Below are positions 11,773-22,524 of a stretch of 64,000 bases of DNA, in pieces. The stretch is taken from NCBI RefSeq assembly GCF_003473485.1, contig NC_053046.1:36231832-36295831 (forward strand), in the 5' to 3' direction. Origin of the DNA: Medicago truncatula (Eukaryota; Streptophyta; Magnoliopsida; Fabales; Fabaceae). The notes under the pieces were generated by a model. The model saw only the letters and a list, made by a program, of their open reading frames with translations, was not told the origin of the DNA and did not search any database. Numbering within the stretch: the stretch's first letter is position 1; every line of letters starts with the position of its first letter. Both the position numbers and the translations under genes were made by a program.

Positions 11773-12360
11773 GCTAAATAATGGTGACATTGCTGCTGTC
11801 AAAAAACTTCTTAATGAGGTCTGTTTCTTTCAAATGATGCACCTCTATGGTTCTGTTTTTTGAGGGAAGTAGTATTCATGGATTTCTATGAATGCACGGT
11901 GTGGATGCTAATTACTGAGATAAGCAGGGACTGTCTTTATTGCATTTGGTATCTCTCTCACTCTTCGGCATCTTTGTGCTCGGGTTGATATAATTTTCTT
12001 AATCATATAGTGGATATACACTAATTATAATACTCTCTGTAGGCGGCAGTTTTCAATCAAACCGATATAGTTTTCATTCTCATGGATTCGGGGGAAAATC
12101 TGGAGTATAAAAATGGACAAGGTAATAAGTACTTTTCCTTTCTTAAATTCAGTAAATGGTCATTTCAGCCCGGATCCTCTGCAATGATCTTAAAGACATA
12201 TCTGAATAATAATTGACAGCAAATATTGTTGAATGAATGCAAACACTAATTCCCTGTTTCTTATTCAGGAGAAACACCTTTAGATTGTGCTCCAGCTACA
12301 TTGCAATACAAAATGAAAATGAAGATGCAAGAAAGTGGAGCAGTGGACCAAAGGATTTGA
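11773..12360 (+). pseudogene. Ankyrin-repeat gene fragment with three spliced exons
   Basis: Three pieces with proper acceptors and donors join in phase: 11773-11818 (NNGDIAAVKKLLNE), 12043-12121 (AAVFNQTDIVFILMDSG, EYKNGQ) and 12269-12360 (GETPLDCAPATLQYKMKMKM), ending in TGA. NGD-AAVKKLL and NGQGETPLD are ankyrin-repeat hallmarks. The start and the usual Leu-His-Leu-Ala helix are missing, so this is a partial gene copy. Intact introns show it was moved or duplicated as genomic DNA. The donor gene family was not identified beyond ankyrin repeats. Confidence 0.65.
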
Positions 12361-12769
12361 ATAGTCTAATACTTTTATTTGTAGTCTTCTTATGTGGTGC
12401 CCCAAAGAATCAATGCAAAAATCTTGGTGTGGAGGCTGGTGGAAATGGTTCTATGCCTAAAAAGATGTTTATGGGAAGGCTGGTGGAAAAGGTTCTGCCA
12501 AGAAAGATCTTGGTAGTGGGAGATCATCGGAAAATCACTATCGAATTTGCCCGAATATTATGATAATTAGTTTATTTTGTTAGTTTTCTGATTTATACGA
12601 ATATTATTGAAATATTTATGACTTTGTACGAAAACTAATTATCGATTGTACGGATATTATCATGATATGTGTTGTTTAATTAATTTGTGTTTTATTAAAT
12701 TCAAATTTTATTTATTTAGTTTATTTGTGTTTGATTAATTTTATTTCTTTATTTATATTAAATAAGTGG

Positions 12770-13087
12770 AAAATGCATTACTGACAGAATTTTTCTTATT
12801 CTCCATAAATATTACTGGCGGAATTTTCCCTCAATAATCTAGAGGTGGTTTTTACAAAATGATGAGGTAGTTTTGACAAAGCATCCGTCAGTAATTACTG
12901 AGGGATTATTCCCTCAGTAATGTTTTGTCAAAACTATCTCTTCATTACTGAGGGAAAATTCCATCAGTAACATTACTGACGTCAGTATTACTGAGGGACA
13001 CTAATCCGCCACTAATGTGTGTTATTGAGGGATATATTGCATTACTGAGGGTTTATTCCCCTAGTAAAAACCAAAATTCTTGTAGTG
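12770..13087 (-). mobile_element. CACTA (En/Spm-like) transposon terminus
   Basis: On the minus strand the sequence starts CACTACAAGAATTTTGGTTT at 13087, the typical CACTA terminal repeat. Inside are many subterminal repeats of TTACTGAGGGA/TCCCTCAGTAA in both orientations, as expected for transposase-binding sites of this superfamily. No transposase frame is seen. A matching left end was not found with confidence; TACTACAAAATGC near 10049 is a weak candidate. Confidence 0.7.
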
Positions 13088-15221
13088 AGTGATTATCTCT
13101 TTGCCTAAAAAACATATATTTTTTTGCATGCCACTCAATATTAGATTGCAACTTTATTTAAATTTAAATTAATAAACAAGAAAAATGTGCACATGGATCA
13201 TCCCATGTAAAAAATTGACCTAAAGCCACCATTTTCTGTGAATGAAGAAGTTAAAGAAAAAGGTAAAAAAATATTGTAGAGTTTATCTCTTTAAAAAAAA
13301 AGATCATGCTATCAAATGCTCTAAAACACCAGAAAAGAAAGTTGATTTTCCAACACGTTATTTTATAAATTTGAATTCACAATTTTCCAACATGTTATTT
13401 CTATATTTGGTTCTTAAACTAATCTGACAATTCCCCAACATATTTCTTAAAATAATTAGGGCTCACATAATTGTTTCACATTCTTGATGATAAATACAGT
13501 TTTATTATATTCATTTATTGAATTACTATTGTGAATCATGATTATTTTTTAATATATATACACACACACTTTTGGTGTGAATATCATATTAGCAACTATC
13601 ATGAATAGGTATTTCTCCATAGAACATCATCTGATTACAAGTGGATGATGGTTAGCATAATTTACCAAAATTAGTCCTTTAATTACAGGACTAGGCTTCT
13701 AACTTTAGGATTAGGCCTTGACCCAATACAAAATAGTTGCCCTCGGAGTTATTGTTTCATAGTTCGAGACGAGGGCTTGAAGAAGTGGTCGAGTTTGGAA
13801 GAACTCCGAGCTAATATGGATGCATGTCATGCAAGATTAACAATATTGTGTCTGGTTTTAATTCACTGGTTACGACCACCAATATCGTTTTTTCTTTATT
13901 AAAATAGAGAAAGTATGTGTTTATTAACCAAAAGTCTAAAACATATATTGGCTTAATTGGATTTTTGATCCCCTAAGTTATTTCGTGTTTTCATTTTGGT
14001 CCCATAACTCGTAAAATCAACGTTCAAGTCCCTTTTGTTTTGCTCCGTTAGTCAAAAAGGTCCATCCATTAGTTTTTTAATGCTTAAATTTTTTGATATA
14101 ATTTTAATCATTCGATTGCATGTCCATTGTACTTTACAATGAACCGTCAGCGTCTAATATTTTTCACTTTTCATCTTCTTCCCTTCATTACCCATATTCA
14201 AGAAATTCCAGAACACGTAAAACCCATTAAAATTACGATTTGTGAATTTTTTTTAAGATTTGAAATGGCTTAATTTTTTTAATCCAACAACAACAGCCTC
14301 ACTGATTAATCATTTGTTATAGCATTCATATTCAAGTGTTTCTTTCAAGAACCAAATATATCGGCCATGACTTCACAATTGCTCCAATTGAACAACCCAA
14401 ATGACTTAATCTTTTAAGAAGAATTTCATCAATTTAGATCTCATTGTGACCATCCAATGTTCTATGAAGGCCTTAAATAATTCTGTTAAATCTTATTGCT
14501 TGCTTAGAAGATGTTTCCGATTTAACTCGAAAATGTAGGATGTCTAATTCCACACTATTTCATTATGTTCGGCTCCGCTCCCCCATTTTAAAATATAGAA
14601 AGAACCTTACTTTGAAACACTGACACATTAATTTCTTCTACTCACCAAAGGTTTGATTCAAGCCTTAAGATTGATGAGAATCTTGTAAAGGTGTAGTACA
14701 ATGATGTGTTCCTTTATTCTTATGGCATGGTGGGGTCACATATGCCACAAATTTATCTTATTCATATATATATATATAAGGAAAATCAAAGAGACCACAC
14801 ATATTGGTCATTAAAATATTCTCCTCAGGAAATTTGGTAGCCACATTTGAATATCTCAATTATGACAAAATCTACATTAATAAGTTAAAAATAGATCTGT
14901 TATAGTCATTAGTGTAGCAACATTAGAGGGATGCATATGTAAAACTTTTTTACACCGATGTATACAAATTAAATCTTATAAATAAAAAAATGATGATATC
15001 CTTCTAATGTTACAAATACACATTAAAGTCATGCATCATTTTCTTCCTTTTTTAGGTAAAGTAAGAGACACTTTAATGTGATGTAGGTGTGGATTAGGAC
15101 ATAGGGTATGGAGGGCTAGAATGGAAACCCCTTATCCCTCTTGTGACATTAGGCAACAATGCCATTGGCAATCATACATGACCAAAGGGGGAGATAAATT
15201 ATCCAAGATATATTGAATATA
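13088..15221. other. Intergenic DNA with a transposon-end fragment
   Basis: No gene is supported. About 13949-14110 carries a GGCTTAATTGGATTTTTGAT-type end followed by CCATAACTCGTAAAATCAAC. It matches, in reverse orientation, 47936-48090, so both are ends or remnants of one repeat family. (AT)n runs occur near 13553 and 14767. Confidence 0.5.
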
Positions 15222-17088
15222 GAATTCTGCTCTCCACCCAGCACATTTTGCTCGCTCCCTGCAGCCGTTTCAAATTTACCCTTGCGTTAGTTAATTAACG
15301 CAAGTGAAAAACATGCGTTAGTTAACTAACGCTGCGCAAGTGTAAAATATTGCGTGAGGCTGCGTCAATTAAGTTGCGCAAGTGTAAAACACTGCGTGAG
15401 TTAACTCCCGCATAGTGTTAACACTTACGCGAGTTAACTCACGCTCTATTGATATATTAGTACATCAATAAATGTTATACTGATATGCATTGAATGCAAT
15501 ATGTGTCATCAAAGACCCGTAACCTTAAGATGCTCGTAATTGAACCGATTTACGCCAGCTTAACAAGATTATTGGATAATACGACACAATCGATCAAAAT
15601 TACACAAAAACATCGTTTTTTCACAATCACATAATCACACATAACGATCCAAATTACACAAATTCGCCGGTAATGACCCATAATCACTTAAACACACTTA
15701 ATGACACGTAAACGATCCAAATTACACAAATTTGTCCATAAATTTCTAAAATTACATAATCTCACATAAACGGTCAAAATTACCCAAATTCATCGTTAAA
15801 TTACATCAACACAAATTCATTAAAATTCAACAATACGGACACAAATTCGGAAAACATTACACTATTACACATTAATAAATATTACACTTCAACGGATCGG
15901 ACATAAAGATGTAAAAGATTATTTTCAACCATCACGCGAAACATGTAATCAACGTCACTATCATCTTTGACTAGTTGTGGAAAATACGCGGTCTTCCAAC
16001 GGTCCTCTTCCTTATCCTCCCACAAGTCCACGCCTGGAACTTGTACTACTACATAATATGTTCTGTGATTTGAACCAATATGGATAAAGAAGTCGTCAAG
16101 TTTTGTCTTCAACTCGTCCAACTTGTCGGTGGGGTTTATAGTGAACCAAGCCCTCTTTTTCACATCTACATAACGGACATGAAGTTTAACCGGATCTTGT
16201 GCATCTTCAGACATGTTTCACTTCACAAAAATATAATGAAAGTATGAGAACAAATATGAGATAAAATAAATAGTTGAATAATGATAGATGTTTGGCAAGT
16301 GTACCAAATACTATCGAAGTAGTAAAAATATCGTTCCCATAAGGACTGATTTTAATCTCAGTAATTCAATTACGTTGTAAGTTAGGATGTATAAAAGTTA
16401 TTTTGAGCTTGAATTGGAATTTGGACTTTAAACGGTTTCAAATTAACGGTTGGTTTGACATCGCCGGAACCTTCACTAGAAGCTTCATTTTTGGCCGGTT
16501 TCGGTTCAACGTCATCATCCGTGACATTGTCAACCATCTCACTATATATCTATTGAATAAATTTTTTTGCAAAGGAAGAATAAATAAATTACTTGTGGAA
16601 CAACCTAACCAAGAACAAAAGTGGCGCAAAAAGTTCAAAAACATGACTGTGCACAGTGGCGTGACTTAAGTCACGCAACACTTTAACACTTGTGTTACTT
16701 AAGTCACGCAACCTTTACCACTTGTGCAAGTTAACTTGCGCACCTAGCCCTATTGCCTACGAAAACCAGACAAACCAAACACAAAAACCAGCAAAATAAG
16801 ATGAGTTTTGATGATACAATACCTGATATTTGGTGCTTTATGACGATTTGCAATGATTTGGGATGAGGATTTTGACCCAAAAAATCGTACTTTTTTTATT
16901 TTTGAAGGTGGAGGGAAAGAAAATGGTGCTTGGAGTCTGGACTGATGAGTTTTGTACGAAAACAGTAACACTGCGTCACTTAACTTGCGCTGCGTGAGTT
17001 AAGGTGCGCAACGTTACTTAAGGTGCGCATGTAAATTTAGAATGGTTGCAGGGCGCGAACAAAATGTGCAGGGTGGAGAGCAGGATTC
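15222..17088. mobile_element. 1.87 kb terminal-inverted-repeat DNA transposon
   Basis: The left end GAATTCTGCTCTCCACCC and right end GGGTGGAGAGCAGGATTC are inverted repeats. Homology continues inward for about 45 bp (AGCACATTTTG/CAAAATGTGCA, then CTCGCTCCCTGCAGCC/GGTTGCAGGGCGCGAA). Subterminal regions on both sides are packed with GCGTTAGTTAA, GTTAACTCACGC and AAGTTGCGC words, again inverted. The interior includes a 110-codon frame (15882-16214). Size and end structure fit a Mutator-like or similar TIR element lacking a transposase. Target duplications were not clear. Confidence 0.8.
15882..16214 (-). CDS. Unrecognised 110-residue protein inside the TIR transposon
   Basis: A complete frame from ATG (MSEDAQDPVKLHVRYVDVKK) to a stop, predicted soluble, with no signal peptide or membrane segment. 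It has many charged and aromatic residues (KRAWFTINPTDKLDELKTKL, WEDKEEDRWKTAYF) and an acidic middle. The beta-rich start followed by a DKLDELKTKL helix could suggest a ubiquitin-like or PB1-like fold, as some plant Mutator-like proteins carry at the N terminus, but that is only a guess. It is the sole substantial frame of the element and has no transposase motifs. Confidence 0.4.
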   Translation of the reverse strand: MSEDAQDPVKLHVRYVDVKKRAWFTINPTDKLDELKTKLDDFFIHIGSNHRTYYVVVQVPGVDLWEDKEEDRWKTAYFPQLVKDDSDVDYMFRVMVENNLLHLYVRSVEV

Positions 17089-17858
17089 AGATATAGTTGA
17101 AATATCATGTTATTAATTTATTTTTTTAGATTCATTTTCATGCATGGTGTAAAACTTTTTTATACATGCATTAAATCAAATAACACCAAATGTATATGTT
17201 TAGAGATATTTTAGAAATTAATCTAAAAAAGTGACATTGTGATTTGACTGAATGTATAAAACGGTTTTACACTCTTCGTGTATATAAATTAATTCCAATT
17301 AGGCATCAAAATAACATGTAAATGGTTAATAACTAAGAAATGGTGGAAACATCTAAGTCTGTCTTTGGAGGTATCAATCTACAAATGAAAGCACCATAAT
17401 TTTTGTCTTTCAACATGACAAATTATGCCTTGAATATCCCGATTAATTTACAAGATAGATGCTACATGCATATATATTATAACAATAAGAATTTTTCTAT
17501 AGAAAGATATATTAGGCCCCAGTTATTCTATTCTAGGTTTATAAGCTAAAGTTGCTGCTATTTTTGTTGGTAATGACTGGTAAAAAGATGATAGCATTAT
17601 CCTTCATATAAAAGTGCAAGTAATTACCAGATGAAACAGTGAAGATCTATCAAATTAATCAGAAATCAGAAATTAACATGGTATTTAGATGTGATCCAAT
17701 GACCCTCCTTTTATTTTTCAATTTATACATTCTGTTAGATGATTATATACTTTATTTTATTCATGATAGAAAAGAAAATGATTATATACATTCTTCACTA
17801 TGCATTCTGTTATAGTATGATTTATGATTTTATTCTAACATTAAACCATGTCTTGTAG

Positions 17859-18359
17859 GCTATTGAAGTGGGGAATGGTAAATGGCATGGTTCAGTTTAT
17901 GGTATAATTTGTGCACCTATTGACAAAGTTTGGAACATAGTCTCACAAACTAAGAAACTTCCTCAATGGATGCCAATGGTAGAAAGATGCACTACCTTAG
18001 CTGGAAATGAAGATGAACCAGGTTGTGTTAGGCTAGTTTCTGGTTTCATGTTTCCTCAACAAGATGGAGAAAGATCATGGATCAAAGAGAGGTTGATTTC
18101 AAAGGATTTTTCATCACATAGCTATGTTTATAGAATGGAAGCAAGTAATGTTGGTTTGGATGGCTCTGTAAATACACTAAAACTTGTTGACTATGGTGAT
18201 GATTCAGCTCTTATTCATTGGTCTTTTGAGATTAATCCTCTAGAAGATGTATCTGAGAATAGCTTAGTGGATTATCTTGGATTTCTTTATAAATCTTGCA
18301 TTAATAAGATTGAGGGTGCTATAGTAGCTGCTTCAACAAATGTTTCATCACCACAGTGA
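17859..18359 (+). CDS. START-like / polyketide-cyclase (lachrymatory-factor-synthase-like) protein, last exon
   Basis: The frame starts after an acceptor (TTGTAG|GCTATTGAAG at 17858/17859) and encodes about 166 residues of a Bet v 1/START-type lipid-binding fold: VYGIICAPIDKVWNIVSQTK, LPQWMPMVERCTTLAGNEDE, then VRLVSGFMFPQQDGERSWIK, YRMEASNVGLDGSVNTLKLV and a C-terminal helix LGFLYKSCINKIEGAI. There is no Met at the natural beginning (the first in-frame Met is MPMVE), so a short upstream exon is required. None was found between the TIR transposon and the acceptor; it may lie further upstream or be lost. The exon itself is undamaged. Such proteins bind or isomerise small hydrophobic ligands; the ligand is unknown. 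Confidence 0.75.
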   Translation, partial: AIEVGNGKWHGSVYGIICAPIDKVWNIVSQTKKLPQWMPMVERCTTLAGNEDEPGCVRLVSGFMFPQQDGERSWIKERLISKDFSSHSYVYRMEASNVGLDGSVNTLKLVDYGDDSALIHWSFEINPLEDVSENSLVDYLGFLYKSCINKIEGAIVAASTNVSSPQ

Positions 18360-18536
18360 ATATCATTTTATTCAAACCATAAGCTTCTTTCCAATTCATA
18401 TATACATGTAAAGTGGAGTCTTTGTTATGTATATAATCTGGAGTTATAATGTGAATGATGAATAATAATTGTCTTGTGATTGTAATTTGTATGTTACTAA
18501 TCACAAGAGAGAACGAATAGTCATTGTTGAGTATGG

Positions 18537-18800
18537 AACACGGTACTTATAAGTGTGCAGGTCGCTCGTGGGGCGAAGCTCCTGCAATACGTTTAAGATG
18601 TAATGTTATAATATGGATAGTAGATTTGTAGTATTACATGTTGTACAATGTAAACCCTAATCTTTACTGATATAAAGGAAGCGGCTATGCATTCAGAGAT
18701 GTAGACACAATTGAAAGAACTTCATTACCAAACAACGTGTGTTCATTGTTTGCGTTTTTCGTATCTTTATTCTTTTGAACCGGATTGCTGTTCTAACAGT
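18537..18800. mobile_element. Probable solo-LTR remnant (same family as 4015-4290)
   Basis: It shares TGTAAACCCTAAT, TGTAGACACAATTG, TTCATTGTTTGCG and a TATCTTTATTCTTTTG...TGTTCTAACA ending with 4015-4290, in the same order. The TAACA-type end suits a copia LTR. It separates the START-like gene from the broken laccase. Confidence 0.4.
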
Positions 18801-18861
18801 CATCCAATTAATTGGTGAGTAAAATTGCTTTGACTATATGTGGTAAATATTATTACATCTT

Positions 18862-21800
18862 CTTCCACTGTGAATTTTTCTCTGTCCTTTTCTTATGTGG
18901 TTGCACTTGATTTTCTAGCATATCTATGGGCAAGTGGCTATGCAATGAGTTTTGTTTTTAACATCAACAAAAGAGGTGGCATCACTTTCAACCATATTTT
19001 TTTGGTTCATAATTCAATTCCATACAAGAAAACAGTTAAAAAACCTTAATCATTACCAAATTATGACTTAATAAACTTATTTAGCAATGCAAAAAATGTG
19101 AGTTTTGATCTTGTCCAAATAAGGTGAGTATAGTGAAGTACAAAGGCAGCAAGGTGTGACAAAGAATAAGAAAAATCAAATTGAAAAAGATAACCTATTT
19201 GAATCATTTTGGTGTGTTTTGATGGTACAACATATTTAATAAAACAGGATTTAGACAGGTAAGTCTATCTCATAGCGGTGTATATTTGAAGAGTAACACT
19301 TAAAAATTAAAATATAAACATACAAGGGAAATGGTGGTCAAGAAAAATGGTAATTCAAATGAGAAAAACAAGCATTTGTAGCTGAGCAGTATTTTTCATA
19401 TCACCGAAAAAAAAAATTGTCTGATGAAAATAGCAGCAATGGTTTACATCAAACAGAAAAGATAAAGACAACATTGTGTAGCATGCAAGAAATGGTATAA
19501 TTTTCCAAATTGTGCATTTTTTAGTAGTCACCTACCATGTGTAAAAGGACACAACCTCACAAATTATTCCATTATATATAATGTTAATGTGCTTGGTCAT
19601 ACTTAAGTATTGATCAAACCATAGAGGAGATTCATAAGTGTAAGGGAAAGATTGAATTGACAAAGAAAAATTTTAATTGCTTAAGAGAATGGAGCCACGT
19701 TTTCTAGCAATTTTTTTGGTAGCTCTTTCATCTCCACTCTTTGTTCAGTCCTTGGTGCGTCATTACAATTTTAGTGTAAGTACACTTCTTATGCTCAATT
19801 TTTCAGGTTCATTAAAAATGTGACAATAATTAGTAAGAAAAAAGGTTGGCATAAAAGCATTATCAAAATAGTGCTTCCTATGCTACTGATAAAATAAGAT
19901 CATAATTTTTGACATATAACATTTACTAGGTATTTGTATGATTTTTATTTTATTAAAAATAATGTCACCCTTCACCAGCTATATTTAAAAAAAAAAAAAA
20001 AAAAACTAAACATTTCTTGATGGTCAATGTGTACAGGTGGTAATGAAGAATGAAACAAAGCTTTGCTCAACAAAATCTTTTGTCTCGGTCAATGGAAAAT
20101 TCCCAGGGCCAACTTTGTATGCAAGAGAGGATGACACTGTAATAGTAACGGTCACTAACTATGTTGAACACAATGTTACAATCCACTAGTGAGAATTTCT
20201 TCTTCTTAACTTGGACTATGTAGCACCGACACTTCTGATTGAAGGTGTGTCTCGTGTCCAACATGACACCGACCCACGTAGTTACATGAAATTATTCGAT
20301 AGATTTTGTCAGATTATTATAGATGTCAACGTGTCAGTGTCGTGTCTGATATATGTGTGCGAACTTCATAGATTTTGACTTGATTAATAATATTTGGACT
20401 TAATGACAGGCATGGAATCAAACAACTTAGGACTTGTTGGTCTGATGAGCCAGCATATGTCACACAATGCCCTATTCAGACAGGACAAAGCTTTGTTTAC
20501 AACTTTACCATTACAGGTCAAAGAGGCACACTTCTATGGCATGCACATATCACTTGGCTAAGGGCTACAATGCATGGTGCTATTGTCATTTTGCCTAAAA
20601 GAGGCACTCCTTATCCATTTCCTAAACCTGACAAAGAAAAGATAATCATTCTAGGCAAGTTTTACAATTATCAAAATAGTATTTATTTCTTAAACCATAG
20701 AAATTAGAAGTTGTGATTTATGTTTATTTGTGTTAACCTTGATTTGTATGAGTTATAGGTGAATGGTGGAAATCAGATGTTGAAGCTGACTAAGTCCAGG
20801 CCAAACCACAAATGTTCTTCTAACTGCAAACCAACCTATTGGCAAATACTTAATAGCAATAACACCTTTCATGGATGCACCTATTGGCTTTGACAATCTT
20901 TCTTCGATTGCTACGCTTCGTTACAAAGGAATACCACCTTATACTAAAACAATTTTAACAAACATTCCTCCACTTAATGCAACTCCAATAACAAAAACTT
21001 TCACTGATTCTCTTAGAAGCCTTAATTCTAAGACCTACCCTACAAGAGTTTCACTAACCATTGATCACTCTCTTTTATTTGCAATAACTGTTGGACTTAA
21101 TCCATGTGATACATGCATAACTGATAACAAGCTTGTGTCTGCTATAAACAATATCACATTTTTAATGCCTACTGTATCACTTCTTCAAGCAAATTACTAT
21201 AATATCAAAGGTGTTTTCACTGATGATTTTCCTTCTAAACCACCTATGGTTTTCGATTATACCGGCACGGATCAGCCGGCTAATCTTCACACTGATAATG
21301 GTACAAAGGTTTATAGATTGAATTTTAATTCAAGTGTTCAAATTGTTCTTCAAGGCACTGCAATGATAGCACCAGAAAATCATCCATTTCATTTGCATGG
21401 GTTCAATTTCTTTGTTGTTGGACAAGGATTAGGGAATTTTGATCCTGAAAAGGATCCTTTAAGGTTTAATCTTGTTGACCCTATTGAAAGAAACACATTG
21501 TCAGTGCCAAATAATGGATGGATTGCAATCAGATTCAGGGCAGATAACCCAGGTAGCAAAAAAAATCACTTTTTTTTTCTTTCTAACTTTTAAATTTTGA
21601 TTTTTTTTACCTTCATTTTTTGTTCTGTTTGGGTAAACAACTTAATTAAGCACTTATAACACAAGCATTTAACATATAAGTACTTATATATAAGCACTTC
21701 TTATATATAAGCAATAAGCCATTCTGGAGAACTTATGAAATAAGCTGCAAACAACTTATGAACATGTAATAAGCTAATTTTGTAAGTTTTTCCAACTGTT

Positions 21801-22306
21801 TCAAAAATGTTTATATGAGTCGATAATAAGTTATCCGAAACATCATAAATTCTTCCAAACTCAAAGCTATGCTAAGTTAATAAAACATAAAATAGGTTAC
21901 TAAATGTGGCAATGATATTATGCTATCCAAATAGTAAATCTTATGCTTTGATAACATCATCATATTATTTTCAAAAGAATTTTGTTAAAGTTTTCTTTTT
22001 TAAGAAATCAAAATGAAATTATATACCACACCAAGCCGTAGTTCCCAAGCACAAGGTGTGCCTAAGATACCACTAAAAGTTATGAGAGTTCAAGAATTTT
22101 GTTAAAGATTGGAACGTGGTATAAGCATAGTTTACACTACTATATGATTGTATATGCATTAAAGTCACATTTTGTAATCAACGTTTACTTTAGGGAAATG
22201 TTAATCGGTGCCCCGAAGGCACTGGTTAAGGAAACAAATATAGTAATATCGTGTTGGAACCTGTACAATCAACTCATTAAAAGTTTAAAAAGTATTACTT
22301 TTAATT
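18862..22306 (+). repeat. Laccase duplication block A (matches 34757 to about 39047)
   Basis: Homology to block B starts near CCACTGTGAATTTTTCTCT (A about 18866, B about 34760), runs through the promoter and gene, and stops in the middle of a MITE in the last intron. The offset is constant at 16311 for exon 3 through the start of exon 4, and at 16741 from 20790 to 22306. Intron 1 and intron 2 contain indels, and exon 2 differs at about eleven of 152 sites. Confidence 0.9.
19689..21558 (+). pseudogene. Laccase pseudogene (copy A)
   Basis: Paralogue of the laccase at 35604. Exons: 19689-19775 (signal peptide [20 protein letters not shown]), 20037 to about 20188, 20410-20654 ([10 protein letters not shown]), 20759-20788 fused to 20790-21557. 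Lesions: the junction of exons 2 and 3 reads CAC TA|G CAT, so the Trp of the copper-binding HWHG is a stop codon. A 431 bp deletion (relative to copy B 37100-37530) fuses the start of exon 4 to mid exon 5 and gives GAC TAA. The terminal exon with HCHLE is absent because homology ends at about 22306. From 20410 to about 22306 the copy is otherwise almost identical to copy B, with no length difference over the 1.5 kb after the deletion. Confidence 0.93.
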
Positions 22307-22524
22307 TTGGCTTAATTGCACTTTTGGATCCCCTATCTTTCCAAAAGTTGCGGTTATGGACCCCTAACTAATTTAAATACAAAACAACCCCCTATGTTTT
22401 GATTTTTTGACAGTTTTGTACCCACAGTCCATTGTTGACTCGGTCAACGCTGACGTGGCACCCTAAGTGAGGTGCCACGTGTCAAATTTTTTATTTTTTT
22501 TTTTGCCTTGAGGGGCCATTTTGA
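22307..22524. mobile_element. Transposon-end fragment joining laccase A and the ADSL fragment
   Basis: Begins GGCTTAATTGCACTTTTGGA and contains GACCCCTAACTAA, GTTGACTCGGTCAACGCTGA and CGTGGCACCCTAAGTGAGGT. The opening resembles the GGCTTAATTGGA end at 13949. No opposite terminus is present, so it is a partial element at a rearrangement junction. Confidence 0.5.
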
